Positions 26,585 through 35,207 of a DNA stretch of 64,000 nucleotides are shown here, piece after piece (the first letter of the stretch is position 1; each line of letters begins with the position of its first letter). The stretch is taken from contig NZ_JAAQPH010000016.1 of assembly GCF_011683915.1 (NCBI RefSeq), positions 62,001 to 126,000 of the forward strand, in the 5' to 3' direction. The notes under the pieces are model-generated. The model saw only the letters and a list, made by a program, of their open reading frames with translations. It ran no database searches and had not been told where the DNA came from. Both the position numbers and the translations under genes were made by a program. Source of the stretch: Pelagibius litoralis. Lineage in GTDB: Bacteria > Pseudomonadota > Alphaproteobacteria > Kiloniellales > Kiloniellaceae.

Positions 26585-27694
26585 TTAGCTGTCCTTGATG
26601 TCGCCGGCCGCGGCCGCAACGTTGCCGCCGCCATCCAGCGGCCAGTTCTCCGGCATGCGCGCCGAGCTGCGCAGCACCAGCTGACCAGGCAGGAATTCGC
26701 GCTGCGGCGCCAGATCGGGGTCTTCGATCAGTTCGGCCAGAATCTCGACCGCACGCTGGCTCAGTTCTTCCGCCGAGGCGGTAACCGACGTCAGGTCGTA
26801 GGTGCGCCAGGCCGCCTCTGCCGCGTTGTTGAAACCGACGACGGACACATCTTCGCCCGGCGTCAAGCCGAGATCGAAGCGCAGCGCGTCCAACGCCCCC
26901 ATCGCCATGATGTCCGAGGCGCAGAAGATCGCATCCGGCGGGTTGGCGCCCAGCATGAGATCGAGCGCCGCGCGATGGCCGCCGTCGTAGGTGAAGCCGC
27001 CCTGGGCGACCGCCGGGGCCTGCGCCAGCGCGTCGCGAAAGCCGGCCTCGCGGTCCCGGCTGGTCGAGCTGTCATCCAAGCCGGCAATGAACCCGAAACG
27101 CCGATGTCCCCCGGCTTGCAGGAATTCACCGACCATGCGCCCGGCGCCGCGGTTATCGGTGGCAACGGCGCTGATACTGGAGTCGTCGACAATACGGTTC
27201 ATGGTTACCACCGGCACACCGGCGTCGCGGCACAGACCCGGCGCCCTGCTGGACAAACGCGCCGAAGACATGATGACGCCGTCGACCTGGTAGGCGAGGA
27301 CGTCGGTTATCATGGCATCGATGTTTTCGCTGGAGGGAATCGAGAACAACAACGCATGAAAGCCGGAGGCGCGAAGCGCGCCGCTGAGCTGATGCAGGAT
27401 CGAGACGTAGAAGGAGTAGTAAAGATCGGCGACCACCACGCCCACCAGCCGTGAGCGGCGCGTGATCAGACCGCGTGCCAGGGCATTGGGGCGAAAGCCC
27501 AGCTGTACGGCAGCCGCGGTGATTTTCTTCCTGGCCTCTGGGGAAACATAGCCGTTGTTCGAAAAGGCGCGGGACACGGCCGATTGAGAGACACCGGCAA
27601 GCCGCGCCACGTCATAGGAGGTCGGCTGCTTACGCCCGGTCTTTGCGCTCGGGGCTCTGGCTGTTTCTTTTCCGTCTTCTTTTTTGCGGCTCAT
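26585..27694 (-). CDS. LacI-family transcriptional regulator
   Basis: A 369-residue repressor. The N-terminal LacI helix-turn-helix and hinge (about 25-78) reads TSYDVARLAGVSQSAVSRAF, with RPNALARGL as the hinge. The periplasmic-binding-protein-like sensor domain follows (VGVVVADLYYSFY, FGFIAGLDDSSTSRDREAGF, PDAIFCASDIMAMGALDAL). A charged 25-residue extension precedes the HTH. The start overlaps the tctA stop by 4 bp. The probable operator is the 20-bp palindrome at 30659-30678, so it would control its own operon and perhaps the divergent genes. Confidence 0.93.
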   Translation of the reverse strand: MSRKKEDGKETARAPSAKTGRKQPTSYDVARLAGVSQSAVSRAFSNNGYVSPEARKKITAAAVQLGFRPNALARGLITRRSRLVGVVVADLYYSFYVSILHQLSGALRASGFHALLFSIPSSENIDAMITDVLAYQVDGVIMSSARLSSRAPGLCRDAGVPVVTMNRIVDDSSISAVATDNRGAGRMVGEFLQAGGHRRFGFIAGLDDSSTSRDREAGFRDALAQAPAVAQGGFTYDGGHRAALDLMLGANPPDAIFCASDIMAMGALDALRFDLGLTPGEDVSVVGFNNAAEAAWRTYDLTSVTASAEELSQRAVEILAELIEDPDLAPQREFLPGQLVLRSSARMPENWPLDGGGNVAAAAGDIKDS

Positions 27695-29181
27695 CCTTGA
27701 TGCCTCTTGCGCAGTGCCGTGTAGACCGGTGCCGCGATGAAAAACAGCGTGATCAGGAATATGACCACCGCGATCGGCTGGCCGAAAAAGGCCAGGAAGC
27801 TCCCTTCGTTCAGCATAAGCCCCTGACGCAGGGATTGCTCCAGGGTCTTGCCGAGCGCCATGCCGATTACAATCGGCGCAACGGGCACGCCGGCGAGCCG
27901 CATGATCACGCCGAAGATACCGGCGACAACCGCAACCACCACATCGATGGGATTGCCGCGCACCGCAAAGGCGCCGACGACCGACATCAGCACCACCGAC
28001 CCCATCAGCAGCGGCTCCGGCACGCCCATGATCCGGCGAAAGCCCTGCGCACCCAGGGCGCCGAAGCCGACCATCAGGACGTTAGCGATCAGGATCACGA
28101 TGAAGGCGCCGATCATGATCTCCGGGTTGTTCTGGAACAGCTGAACGCCCGGCACCAGCCCCTGGATCAACAGCGCGCCGAGCAGAACCACCGTGCCGCC
28201 GTCGCCCGGAATGCCCAGCGCCAGGGTCGGCACCAGGGCACCGCCGGTCACCGCGTTGTTTGAGGCTTCGGCGGCGATAACGCCGTCCGGCTCACCCTTG
28301 CCGAAGTTTTCGCGTCGTGGCGAGGTTCGCCGTGCCTCGGCATAACTGACAAAGGTCGCCGCCGTGGCGCCGGTACCCGGCAGAACGCCGATGGCCGTGC
28401 CGATGGCGCTGCTCTGCAGCAGTATGCGCCAACGCAGGCGAATGTCGCCCCAGGGCGGCAGGCGAAAGCCGACCCCGGCGATATCGGGCGGCTTTCCTTC
28501 CCGGTAGTAGGCGGCGCGAATAAAAGCTTCGGAAAGGGCGAAAAGGCCGATCAGCACGGAGATCAACGAAAGACCGCCTGCCAGCGCGTCGACACCGAAG
28601 CCGAAACGCGACAGACCGGTCATGGTATCCGGCCCGACCGAGGCCAGAAACAACCCGATCGCACCGGCCAGCAGGCCCTTGACCGTGCTGCCGCTGGAAA
28701 CCCAGGCGATACAGGTCAGGGCAAACAGGATGAGGGCAAAGGTCTCGACCGGCCCGAAGTAGACCGACAGCCGCGCCAGCTGGGGTGCGGCGACGATCAG
28801 GACCAGCAGCGAAAAGACGCCGCCGAAGGCGGAGGCAAAGGTCGCCCAGCCGAGCGCAAGGTCGGCCTTGCCGGCCTTCGCCATGGGATAGCCGTCCAGA
28901 ACCGTCGCCGCCGACTGCGGCGTGCCCGGCGTATTGATCAGGATGGCGGTAATCGACCCGCCGTAGACCGAGCTGCAGTAAATGCAAAGCAGCAGGGCGA
29001 TCGCCGCCGGCGTTCCCATCGAATAGGTGAAGGGCAAGGCCACCACCAGGGCCACCACCGTTCCCATGCCCGGCAGTGCGCCGACCAGGGTGCCGTAGGC
29101 GGTGCCGATCAGGATCGCGATCAGAACATCCCAGGAAGCGATCTGGCCCAGCGCCAGCGAGAGGCTGTCGATCAGGCTCAT
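27691..29181 (-). CDS. tctA: Tripartite tricarboxylate transporter large permease TctA
   Basis: A 496-residue inner-membrane protein with about 12 helices. Family marks are ILIGTAYGTLVGALPGMGTVVAL, the second repeat-like AIGTAIGVLPGTGATAATFVSYAEA and VPTLALGIPGDGGTVVLLGAL. It is the ion-coupled translocation subunit, working with TctB (4-bp overlap upstream) and the receptor TctC. The system imports carboxylates. Here the linked sulfatase suggests a sulfated or sulfur-linked acid, which is an inference. Confidence 0.93.
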   Translation of the reverse strand: MSLIDSLSLALGQIASWDVLIAILIGTAYGTLVGALPGMGTVVALVVALPFTYSMGTPAAIALLLCIYCSSVYGGSITAILINTPGTPQSAATVLDGYPMAKAGKADLALGWATFASAFGGVFSLLVLIVAAPQLARLSVYFGPVETFALILFALTCIAWVSSGSTVKGLLAGAIGLFLASVGPDTMTGLSRFGFGVDALAGGLSLISVLIGLFALSEAFIRAAYYREGKPPDIAGVGFRLPPWGDIRLRWRILLQSSAIGTAIGVLPGTGATAATFVSYAEARRTSPRRENFGKGEPDGVIAAEASNNAVTGGALVPTLALGIPGDGGTVVLLGALLIQGLVPGVQLFQNNPEIMIGAFIVILIANVLMVGFGALGAQGFRRIMGVPEPLLMGSVVLMSVVGAFAVRGNPIDVVVAVVAGIFGVIMRLAGVPVAPIVIGMALGKTLEQSLRQGLMLNEGSFLAFFGQPIAVVIFLITLFFIAAPVYTALRKRHQG

Positions 29182-29642
29182 ATCAGGGAGAACCAGGGCG
29201 TATGAGGCAGCGGCAGCCCCAACAGGTCATTGAACAGATACCAGACCGCAAAGGGACCGAGAACGCTCATCAGGCCCAGCGTCGTAAAGCGCCGATAGCC
29301 GAAGAAGTAGCAGTAGAGGAACAGGCCGGGCGCCGTGGCCAGGACAAAGCCGATGTGTGGCAGGGCAAAGGCCACGGCAAGAGAGACCGCCGCCACGGCC
29401 AGAAGCTTTGTGATCCCCGCAGCGCTGAGCCTTTGCGCTTCAGTATCCGGGGCCTTGGCCATGAAGAGCAGCAGAACCGACAGCGCAAAGACGAGGCCGA
29501 GGAAGATACGCGGCGTGAATACGGTGGATACATCGCCGCCGAAGCTCGGCACGTCGTAGTCTGCCGAGAAGGTCGAAGCGAAAAGACCGGCCGCAACCAA
29601 GGCAATGACGGCAAACAAGCTGCGTTCAAAGTTGGTCGGCAT
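29178..29642 (-). CDS. tctB: Tripartite tricarboxylate transporter small permease TctB
   Basis: About 154 residues with four hydrophobic helices, typical of TctB. The ATG at 29642 is preferred because GGGAG lies 6 bp upstream; an in-frame TTG at 29660 would add six residues. It overlaps tctA by 4 bp and lies 46 bp after tctC. Sequence conservation in this family is low, so the call rests on length, topology and position. Confidence 0.85.
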   Translation of the reverse strand: MPTNFERSLFAVIALVAAGLFASTFSADYDVPSFGGDVSTVFTPRIFLGLVFALSVLLLFMAKAPDTEAQRLSAAGITKLLAVAAVSLAVAFALPHIGFVLATAPGLFLYCYFFGYRRFTTLGLMSVLGPFAVWYLFNDLLGLPLPHTPWFSLI

Positions 29643-29688
29643 GGCAAACTCCCGCCACAATGAAGGACCCGGAGCTCCTCCGGACTGA

Positions 29689-30627
29689 CTACTTCACAAG
29701 TCCGGCTTCTTTCAGAAGGCTGCCGTTCTGTTCGTACTGCCGGGCGAAGAACGCGGCGAACTCATCGCGCGGCATATAACGCACCTGGCGCTTGGCCTTT
29801 TCCATGTTCCCGCGAAAGCTGGCAGAGTTCACCGCTTTCTCGCAGGCGTCGGAGAGCGTCGATACCACGGCGTCGGGCGTTCCCTTCGGCGCAAAGAAGC
29901 CGAACCACACGAAGGATTCTACCGGCTGCCCCAGTTCCGCCAGAGTCGGCACATCAGGGAACTCGGCCGAACGTTTGGAATCAAGGATCGCCAGAGGCCG
30001 CAGACCGAAACGCGCCTTGGCATCGCCGAACCAGACCGCCATATCGACGCGGCCGCCCAGCATCGACTTGGCGACCTCGTTGATACCCTCGTGGGGAATG
30101 TAGGTGAATTTCACGCCATAGGCATTGGCCACCGCCGCCTGTGCGATATGCGGCAGCGAGCCCGGCGGCGGACCGCCGGTCACCAGCTTGCCGGACTTCG
30201 CCTTGGCGATCAGATCGTCCACCGTTTTGACCGGCGAATCCTCCAGCACCGTCACGTACTGCGGACCTTGCGCCACCAAACAGATCGGCGCCCAACTGTC
30301 CCCGTTGTAACTGGTCCTACGCAGGTGCGGTTGGGTTGTGGTGGTGCCCACCGGCATGAAGCCGAGCTTGTAACCGTCCGCTCTGGCCTGGGACAGCTGG
30401 GTCGCCCCGATGGTGCCGCCGGCGCCCGTCACATTGCTGACGACGATATCGGTTCCCAGGATTTTTTCCATCTCCGCGGCAAAGAAGCGGCCGGGAACAT
30501 CCGTTCCGCCGCCCGCGCTGAAAGGAATCATCATCCCGATCGAGCGTTCCGGATACTCGGCCTGCGCGGCCCCGCCACCCAGCAAAACGGCCGCCGCCGC
30601 AATCCCCATTGCCCTTTTGAGCTTCAT
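29689..30627 (-). CDS. tctC: Tripartite tricarboxylate transporter receptor TctC (Bug family)
   Basis: A 312-residue periplasmic binding protein with a signal peptide (GIAAAAVLLGGGAAQA, then EYPERSIGMMIPFSAGGGTDVPGR). The YPxRxIxxxxPFxxGGGxD opening and the later PVKTVDDLIAKAKSGKLVTGG are diagnostic of the Bug/TctC family, which binds carboxylates without many charged contacts. It is the first gene of the operon and lies just downstream of the palindromic operator candidate. Confidence 0.93.
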   Translation of the reverse strand: MKLKRAMGIAAAAVLLGGGAAQAEYPERSIGMMIPFSAGGGTDVPGRFFAAEMEKILGTDIVVSNVTGAGGTIGATQLSQARADGYKLGFMPVGTTTTQPHLRRTSYNGDSWAPICLVAQGPQYVTVLEDSPVKTVDDLIAKAKSGKLVTGGPPPGSLPHIAQAAVANAYGVKFTYIPHEGINEVAKSMLGGRVDMAVWFGDAKARFGLRPLAILDSKRSAEFPDVPTLAELGQPVESFVWFGFFAPKGTPDAVVSTLSDACEKAVNSASFRGNMEKAKRQVRYMPRDEFAAFFARQYEQNGSLLKEAGLVK

Positions 30628-30658
30628 GATTTCCTCCCGGTTTTATTAGGCTTGATTG

Positions 30659-30678
30659 ATATGCATTCGAATGCATAT
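30659..30678. promoter_or_regulatory. Perfect 20-bp palindrome, candidate LacI operator
   Basis: ATATGCATTCGAATGCATAT is a perfect dyad with a central CG, the architecture of LacI-family operators. It lies 32 bp upstream of the tctC start and 109 bp upstream of the divergent MetE-like gene, so one site could control both directions. Confidence 0.75.
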
Positions 30679-30786
30679 TCTCGAACTTGTCAATCCGAGT
30701 GCGAAATCGCAGGCTGCTGCAGTAGGCCCGATGCGCCCAATATTGCAGCCCGGCTTTATCGTCCATCCTTGCCGCAAGGAATCCCC

Positions 30787-31914
30787 ATGTCGAAATTCCT
30801 CACCACCCACGTCGGCAGCCTGCCCCGGCCGGATGCCGTCTGCGATGTCCTGCAAGCGCGTGAAGAGGCCGGCAGCCCGCCGGATAATTTTGAGGCGGTG
30901 GTTGCCGGCGAAGTGAACGCCATCGTTGCGCGCCAGGTGGAGATCGGCATCGACTTCGTGTCCGACGGCGAGTTCTCCAAGATCGGCTACGCGAACTATG
31001 TGAAAGACCGCCTCACTGGATTTTCCGGCGACAGCCCGCGCATCCCCGGCGCCGACCTGGACGACTTTCCCGGCTTCCTGAAGATGCTGGCCCGCTGGCG
31101 CGAAGGCGCCCTACCGCGCCCGACGCCCTGCTGCACCGGCCCCATCGCGGTGAAGGACCAGGACCAACTGGCGGCGGACACGACCCGCCTCAGGGCCGCT
31201 GTCGATGCGGCGGGTGCCCGCGGCGGCTTCATCAACGCCGCCTCGCCCGGGGTCATTGCCCTGTTTCAGGCCAACGAGTACTACCCGGACCGGACCGCCT
31301 ACCTGGAGGCTCTGGCCGAAGCCATGAAGGCGGAGTACCGCGCCATCGTCGAGGCCGGTTTCTTCCTGCAGATCGACTCTCCCGATCTCGGCATGGGACG
31401 TCACACGACCTTCAAACACGATGACGAAGCGACCTTCCTGAAGAGCGCCCGGGAACAGGTCGAGGTGCTGAACACCGCTCTCGACGGCCTGCCCGCCGAA
31501 CGTCTGCGCATCCACATCTGCTGGGGCAACTACGAAGGCCCGCACACCCGCGACATCGGCCTGGAGAAGATTCTGCCCGTGCTGCTGAAGGCCAGGCCCT
31601 CGACCATTCTTTTCGAGGCGGCCAATCCGCGCCACGCCCACGAATGGCGTGTTTTTCAGGACATCGATCTGCCGGATGACAAAATCCTGGTGCCCGGTGT
31701 GATCGATTCAACCTCGAACTATGTCGAGCACCCGGAGCTGGTGGCGGAACGCCTGGCGAAGTTCGCCGATATCGTCGGACCCGAAAGGGTGATGGCCGGT
31801 TCGGACTGCGGCTTCGGGACCTTTGCCGGTGACGGCCTGGTCGACGCCGACGTCTGCTTTGCCAAACTCGCCGCCCTGGTCGAGGGCGCGAAGCTGGCAC
31901 GCGAGCGGGCGTAA
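30787..31914 (+). CDS. Cobalamin-independent methionine synthase (MetE C-domain)-like protein
   Basis: A 375-residue protein equivalent to only the catalytic half of MetE. The start TTHVGSLPRP and the CTGPI loop are typical. The zinc ligands expected for thiol activation are visible as His243 and Cys245 (RIHICWGNYEG), a Glu probably at 277 (ILFEAAN) and Cys341 (GSDCGF). Such short homologues move methyl or alkyl groups to or from thiols, for example in methyl-corrinoid or coenzyme M chemistry. AAGGA precedes the ATG at 30787. It is divergent from the sulfatase/TTT operon and is followed 5 bp later by a hydrolase gene. Confidence 0.85.
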   Translation: MSKFLTTHVGSLPRPDAVCDVLQAREEAGSPPDNFEAVVAGEVNAIVARQVEIGIDFVSDGEFSKIGYANYVKDRLTGFSGDSPRIPGADLDDFPGFLKMLARWREGALPRPTPCCTGPIAVKDQDQLAADTTRLRAAVDAAGARGGFINAASPGVIALFQANEYYPDRTAYLEALAEAMKAEYRAIVEAGFFLQIDSPDLGMGRHTTFKHDDEATFLKSAREQVEVLNTALDGLPAERLRIHICWGNYEGPHTRDIGLEKILPVLLKARPSTILFEAANPRHAHEWRVFQDIDLPDDKILVPGVIDSTSNYVEHPELVAERLAKFADIVGPERVMAGSDCGFGTFAGDGLVDADVCFAKLAALVEGAKLARERA

Positions 31915-31919
31915 GAGCC

Positions 31920-32669
31920 GTGGCGCGGTTCCTGCTTCTACACGGTGCCTGGCACGGCGGTTGGTGCTGGTCCGCGGTTGCCGAACGGCTGAGCCGCGCC
32001 GGCCACAGCGTGTCGGCGCCGGACCTGCCGGGACTCGGCGCCGATGCCGGCAACCTGACACCGGACATCGGCCTGGAGACTCACCTTGCCTTCGCCCTCA
32101 CCGAGCTCGACCGTCTGGGCGGCGCCATTCTTTGCGGGCATTCCTATGGCGGCATGCCGGCGCGGGGCCTGGTCGACCGGCGGCCGGATCTGATCGAGGG
32201 GTTGATGCTGATCGAAGCGCTCTGGCCCGGCGACGGCGAAGCGGCGTTCGATCTTGTTCCCAAGGCTTTCCAGGATCTGTTTCGCGGGCGCGCCGAGGCC
32301 GAAGGCGAGGGCTGGCGCATGCCGCCGCCCGATGTGGCGCAGTTCGCCATCGCCGACGCGGCGCTTGCTGCCGACATCGCCGCGCGCCTGACCGACCATC
32401 CGCTGAAAACCTTCGAAGACCCGCTGCGGCTCTCCGGCCCGGCGCGGCTGCCCGGGCCCCGCAGTTTCGTCATCGCCGCGGACCGCGACCCGCAACCCTA
32501 TGCCGCCACCGCAGCGGCCCTGTCCCAACAGGGCTGGACGATCAAGCACCACCCCGGCGGCCACGAGATGATGATGACGCAGCCGGGTCTTGTTGCCGAA
32601 GCCCTGCTGGAAGTCGCCGCAGACAGCATGTCAGACACAGAGAGGAAGACCGATGCGCAAAGAGCTTGA
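31920..32669 (+). CDS. Alpha/beta hydrolase (esterase/hydroxynitrile-lyase-like)
   Basis: A 249-residue protein starting at a GTG (31920). The LLLHGAWHGGWCW opening holds the oxyanion loop. The nucleophile elbow is CGHSYGGMPA, and GGHEMMMTQP near the end supplies the His. This is the group containing plant-type methylesterases and hydroxynitrile lyases as well as small-ester hydrolases. It is 5 bp downstream of the MetE-like gene and overlaps the cupin gene by 17 bp, so the three form one transcript. Confidence 0.87.
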   Translation: MARFLLLHGAWHGGWCWSAVAERLSRAGHSVSAPDLPGLGADAGNLTPDIGLETHLAFALTELDRLGGAILCGHSYGGMPARGLVDRRPDLIEGLMLIEALWPGDGEAAFDLVPKAFQDLFRGRAEAEGEGWRMPPPDVAQFAIADAALAADIAARLTDHPLKTFEDPLRLSGPARLPGPRSFVIAADRDPQPYAATAAALSQQGWTIKHHPGGHEMMMTQPGLVAEALLEVAADSMSDTERKTDAQRA

Positions 32670-33198
32670 TATTCATTTCGACGAGGAGAGCGCTGCCTGG
32701 TTCGGCAAATCGGCCCCGATCGACCGGAGCGAAATGGAAAAGCGTGTCTGGCGGTTCCGCGACCTCACACCCTCGCCCCGGGCTTTCCTGGATTGCACCC
32801 TGCCCGGCCATGTCCGCACGCTCTACAGCGCGCTGGGCCATGGCTCCGATGAAGAACAGCTTGAAGGAACCGCCGTCGAGCAGGCGGAGAACTATCATAT
32901 CGACTTCGTGAAAGCCGCACCGCAGAACGGCGCGGCCCTGCACAGCCACGGCTCCGAAGAGACCTTCGTCGCCCTCACCGGCAAGTGGGAGATTTTCTGG
33001 GGCGACGACGGAAAGAGCGGCAGCACGGTGCTGGCGCCCTTCGACGGCATTGTGGTTCCCGGCGGCGTCCTGCGCGGCTTCCGCAACATCGCCGACGAGG
33101 AGGCAACCCTGATGGCGATCCTCGGCGCCCGCAACGCCGGCCACTGCATCTGGGCCGAAAGCCTGCAACCGGCCTTCGCCAAGCAGGCTGCGGAGTAG
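32653..33198 (+). CDS. Cupin-domain protein
   Basis: A 181-residue protein with a single cupin barrel in its second half: AALHSHGSEETFVALTGKWEIFWGD has the His-His-Glu metal pattern of cupin motif 1, and FDGIVVPGGVLRGFRNI is motif 2. The N-terminal 75 residues are charged and not assigned. The ATG at 32653 follows AGAGGAAG inside the end of the hydrolase gene. It may be a small dioxygenase, isomerase or sensor for the imported compound. The function is unknown. Confidence 0.8.
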   Translation: MRKELDIHFDEESAAWFGKSAPIDRSEMEKRVWRFRDLTPSPRAFLDCTLPGHVRTLYSALGHGSDEEQLEGTAVEQAENYHIDFVKAAPQNGAALHSHGSEETFVALTGKWEIFWGDDGKSGSTVLAPFDGIVVPGGVLRGFRNIADEEATLMAILGARNAGHCIWAESLQPAFAKQAAE

Positions 33199-33344
33199 CG
33201 CCGACGCACGCCCTTACCGCTCTCTCCAAGTAACCCGGAAAAGTCATCTTTGTTACACCTTTAGCCCAAAACCGGCCGCGGTATTACCTTGACGCATTCA
33301 GGCCCAACCGCCAGATAGGGGGAAATGCAGAAAGGACTTCCATC

Positions 33345-33665
33345 ATGTTCCGATCTCGATTTGTCAAAGCCACCTGTGTCGCCGCCGGAATCGCCGTTCT
33401 CTCAGCCGCGCCGGCATGGGCGGATGATCCTAGCGCCGAGTCTTCCGAAGCGAAGCCTGCCGGCGGTTTGGTCGAGCAGGTCCAAGAGGATGCCGAGAAG
33501 TTGGGAGACAAGGCCGCCGAGGTTGGCGAGAGCACCGGAGAGGCCGCAGAGGAGACCGCCGACAGCGTTGCTGAAGGTGCCGAAGACGCCTTCAGCTGGA
33601 CAAAGCGACAAGCCAAAGACGCCTATGAATGGTCAAAAAAGCAGGTCGAAAAAGTCACCCAGTAA
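33345..33665 (+). CDS. Small secreted alpha-helical protein
   Basis: A 106-residue protein with a Sec signal peptide (ATCVAAGIAVLSAAPAWA, then DDPSAE). The mature part is highly charged and Ala/Glu-rich with 11-residue-like amphipathic periodicity (KLGDKAAEVGESTGEAAEETADSV), ending in the basic WTKRQAKDAYEWSKKQVEKV. It resembles apolipoprotein/LEA-like helices, which suggests envelope association or desiccation and osmotic protection. That is only an inference from composition. AGAAAGGA precedes the ATG. It stands alone before the tRNA-Phe region. Confidence 0.75.
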   Translation: MFRSRFVKATCVAAGIAVLSAAPAWADDPSAESSEAKPAGGLVEQVQEDAEKLGDKAAEVGESTGEAAEETADSVAEGAEDAFSWTKRQAKDAYEWSKKQVEKVTQ

Positions 33666-33708
33666 GGGAGACCGCGCAGACGGCTCTATCGATTTCAAGG
33701 GGAAGAAA

Positions 33709-33785
33709 TGGTGCCCAGGGGCGGATTCGAACCACCGACACCATGATTTTCAGTCATGTGCTCTACCAACTGAGCTACCTGGGCA
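33709..33785 (-). tRNA. tRNA-Phe (anticodon GAA)
   Basis: A cloverleaf can be drawn on the minus strand: 7-bp acceptor stem TGCCCAG/CTGGGCA, D arm with AGCTCAGTTGGTAGAGC, anticodon stem CATGA/TCATG with loop CTGAAAA (GAA), and T arm with GGTTCGAATCC. The CCA end is encoded (33709-33711). It lies downstream of the HtrA-like protease gene, at the end of the housekeeping block. Confidence 0.96.
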
Positions 33786-33960
33786 CTGAAACGTTGGTAT
33801 GGGGGCACGAACACTGCGGCCGGACGGCCCGGGGCGCCCCCTGACGCTGCAGAACAGCGACGCAGGCTTATAGGCCCTGAACCCGGCTCTGTCCAGCCCC
33901 CTCACCCAAGAATCCGGTCCTCAATCCCGCCAGGAATTCGGCGGCTTTTTGGGGGTCTGT

Positions 33961-34941
33961 TCAGGGGGCCAGCGTCAGACGCAGGGTCAACAGCTGTTCG
34001 TCGCGCAAAACCGTGATTTCCACGACCTCGCCGGGCCGTTTCATCTGGATGGCGCTGGTCGCCTCGGCCAGCTTGCGCACCGGCCGGCCGTCCACGGCGG
34101 TCACCAGATCGCCGACCTTCAGCCCCGCCGCCGCCCCGGCCCCGCCGGGCTGGACGCCCCAGAGGCGCAGGCCCGTCCAGCGTTCCCGTTCCTCCGGCTC
34201 CAGGGCGGCCATGCCCAGGCCCAGCTTGCCGCGCCGCACCTCGCCATAGGCAATCAGGTCTTCCACCACGCGGCGCACCAGGGGGGCGGAAGCGGCGAAA
34301 TTGACGCCGATGTTGGCATCGCTGTCCTTGGTGAAGATCGCCGAAAGCAACCCGACCAGCCGCCCCTGGGGGTCGACCAGCGCGCCCCCGGACGCGCCCG
34401 GGTTCATCGCCGCATCGGTCTGAATGAAATCCTCTATCGGGTTGAAACCGGTTCCCGCCCGGTGCACCGCCGACACCACCCCGCAGGTGACCGACAGATC
34501 GAGGCCGAACTGATTGCCCACCGCACAGACCGGGCTGGCCAGCGCCGGCTCCGGCCCGTAGGGCAGCGGCGGTAGATCCGCGGCGATCTTCAGCAGGGCC
34601 AGGTCGCTGGCCGGGTCGCGGCCGACAAGCTCGGCCGGCAGTTCGCGCCCGTCGGGCAGCCTTACTTTGATCGAAAGGGCGCGCGCGACGACATGGTTGG
34701 CGGTGACCAGATAGCCGCCCGAGGCGATGGCGACGGCGGTTCCTTCCGGCGCTACGCCGGGCGGCAGCTGCGGCTGGCCGCCTTGCGGGTGGCCGGGCCA
34801 GAGCGGCAGCACGGATACGATGGAATTCAGAACCACGGGCTCGAAGTTCGCCGCCGCAACCGGGTGAGACGGCAGCGCTGCCAAGGCCCAGCCGAGCACA
34901 AGCGACAGCACCAGAAGGCCCGGCCGGGTGCGCGCGGCCAT
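33961..34941 (-). CDS. HtrA/DegP-like trypsin-fold serine protease with one PDZ domain
   Basis: A 326-residue envelope protein with a signal peptide (LLVLSLVLGWALAALPSHPVAA). The catalytic triad is visible: His83 in VTANHVV, Asp113 in DPASDLALLK and Ser184 in NPGASGGALVD, where the usual Asn before Ser is Ala. A single PDZ domain (about 235-326) contains GVQPGGAGAAAGLKVGDLVTAVDGRPV. Proteases of this type monitor misfolded envelope proteins. It starts 3 bp after yacG in an otherwise translation-related operon. Confidence 0.9.
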   Translation of the reverse strand: MAARTRPGLLVLSLVLGWALAALPSHPVAAANFEPVVLNSIVSVLPLWPGHPQGGQPQLPPGVAPEGTAVAIASGGYLVTANHVVARALSIKVRLPDGRELPAELVGRDPASDLALLKIAADLPPLPYGPEPALASPVCAVGNQFGLDLSVTCGVVSAVHRAGTGFNPIEDFIQTDAAMNPGASGGALVDPQGRLVGLLSAIFTKDSDANIGVNFAASAPLVRRVVEDLIAYGEVRRGKLGLGMAALEPEERERWTGLRLWGVQPGGAGAAAGLKVGDLVTAVDGRPVRKLAEATSAIQMKRPGEVVEITVLRDEQLLTLRLTLAP

Positions 34942-34944
34942 GGC

Positions 34945-35181
34945 TCAGCGCTCCTCTTCGCCCGGCTCCGGCACGAACTCGCCGTCAGGCGCTTCATCGG
35001 TCGGAATGCTGTAGTTGCCCTTCAGCCAGCGCCCAAGGTCGACATCCGCACAGCGCTTGGAGCAGAAGGGCTGGTAACGATGCACCGTGGCGGCGGAACA
35101 GATCGGGCAGCGCCGCCGGGCGCCATCCTTACGCGGCAGGGGCACGACGCGGGCATCGCTGTCGCTGCTGTCATCATCCAT
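34945..35181 (-). CDS. yacG: DNA gyrase inhibitor YacG (zinc-finger protein)
   Basis: A 78-residue protein with the four-cysteine zinc site of YacG, CPIC at about 25-28 and FCSKRCADVDLGRWL, followed by YSIP and an acidic tail. In E. coli this protein binds GyrB and blocks gyrase. It lies 26 bp after the RNase G-like gene and 3 bp before the protease gene. The infA-maf-rng-yacG order is common in alphaproteobacteria. Confidence 0.93.
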   Translation of the reverse strand: MDDDSSDSDARVVPLPRKDGARRRCPICSAATVHRYQPFCSKRCADVDLGRWLKGNYSIPTDEAPDGEFVPEPGEEER

Positions 35182-35207
35182 GCTTGGCCTCTCCAGATCT
35201 CCCAGAA

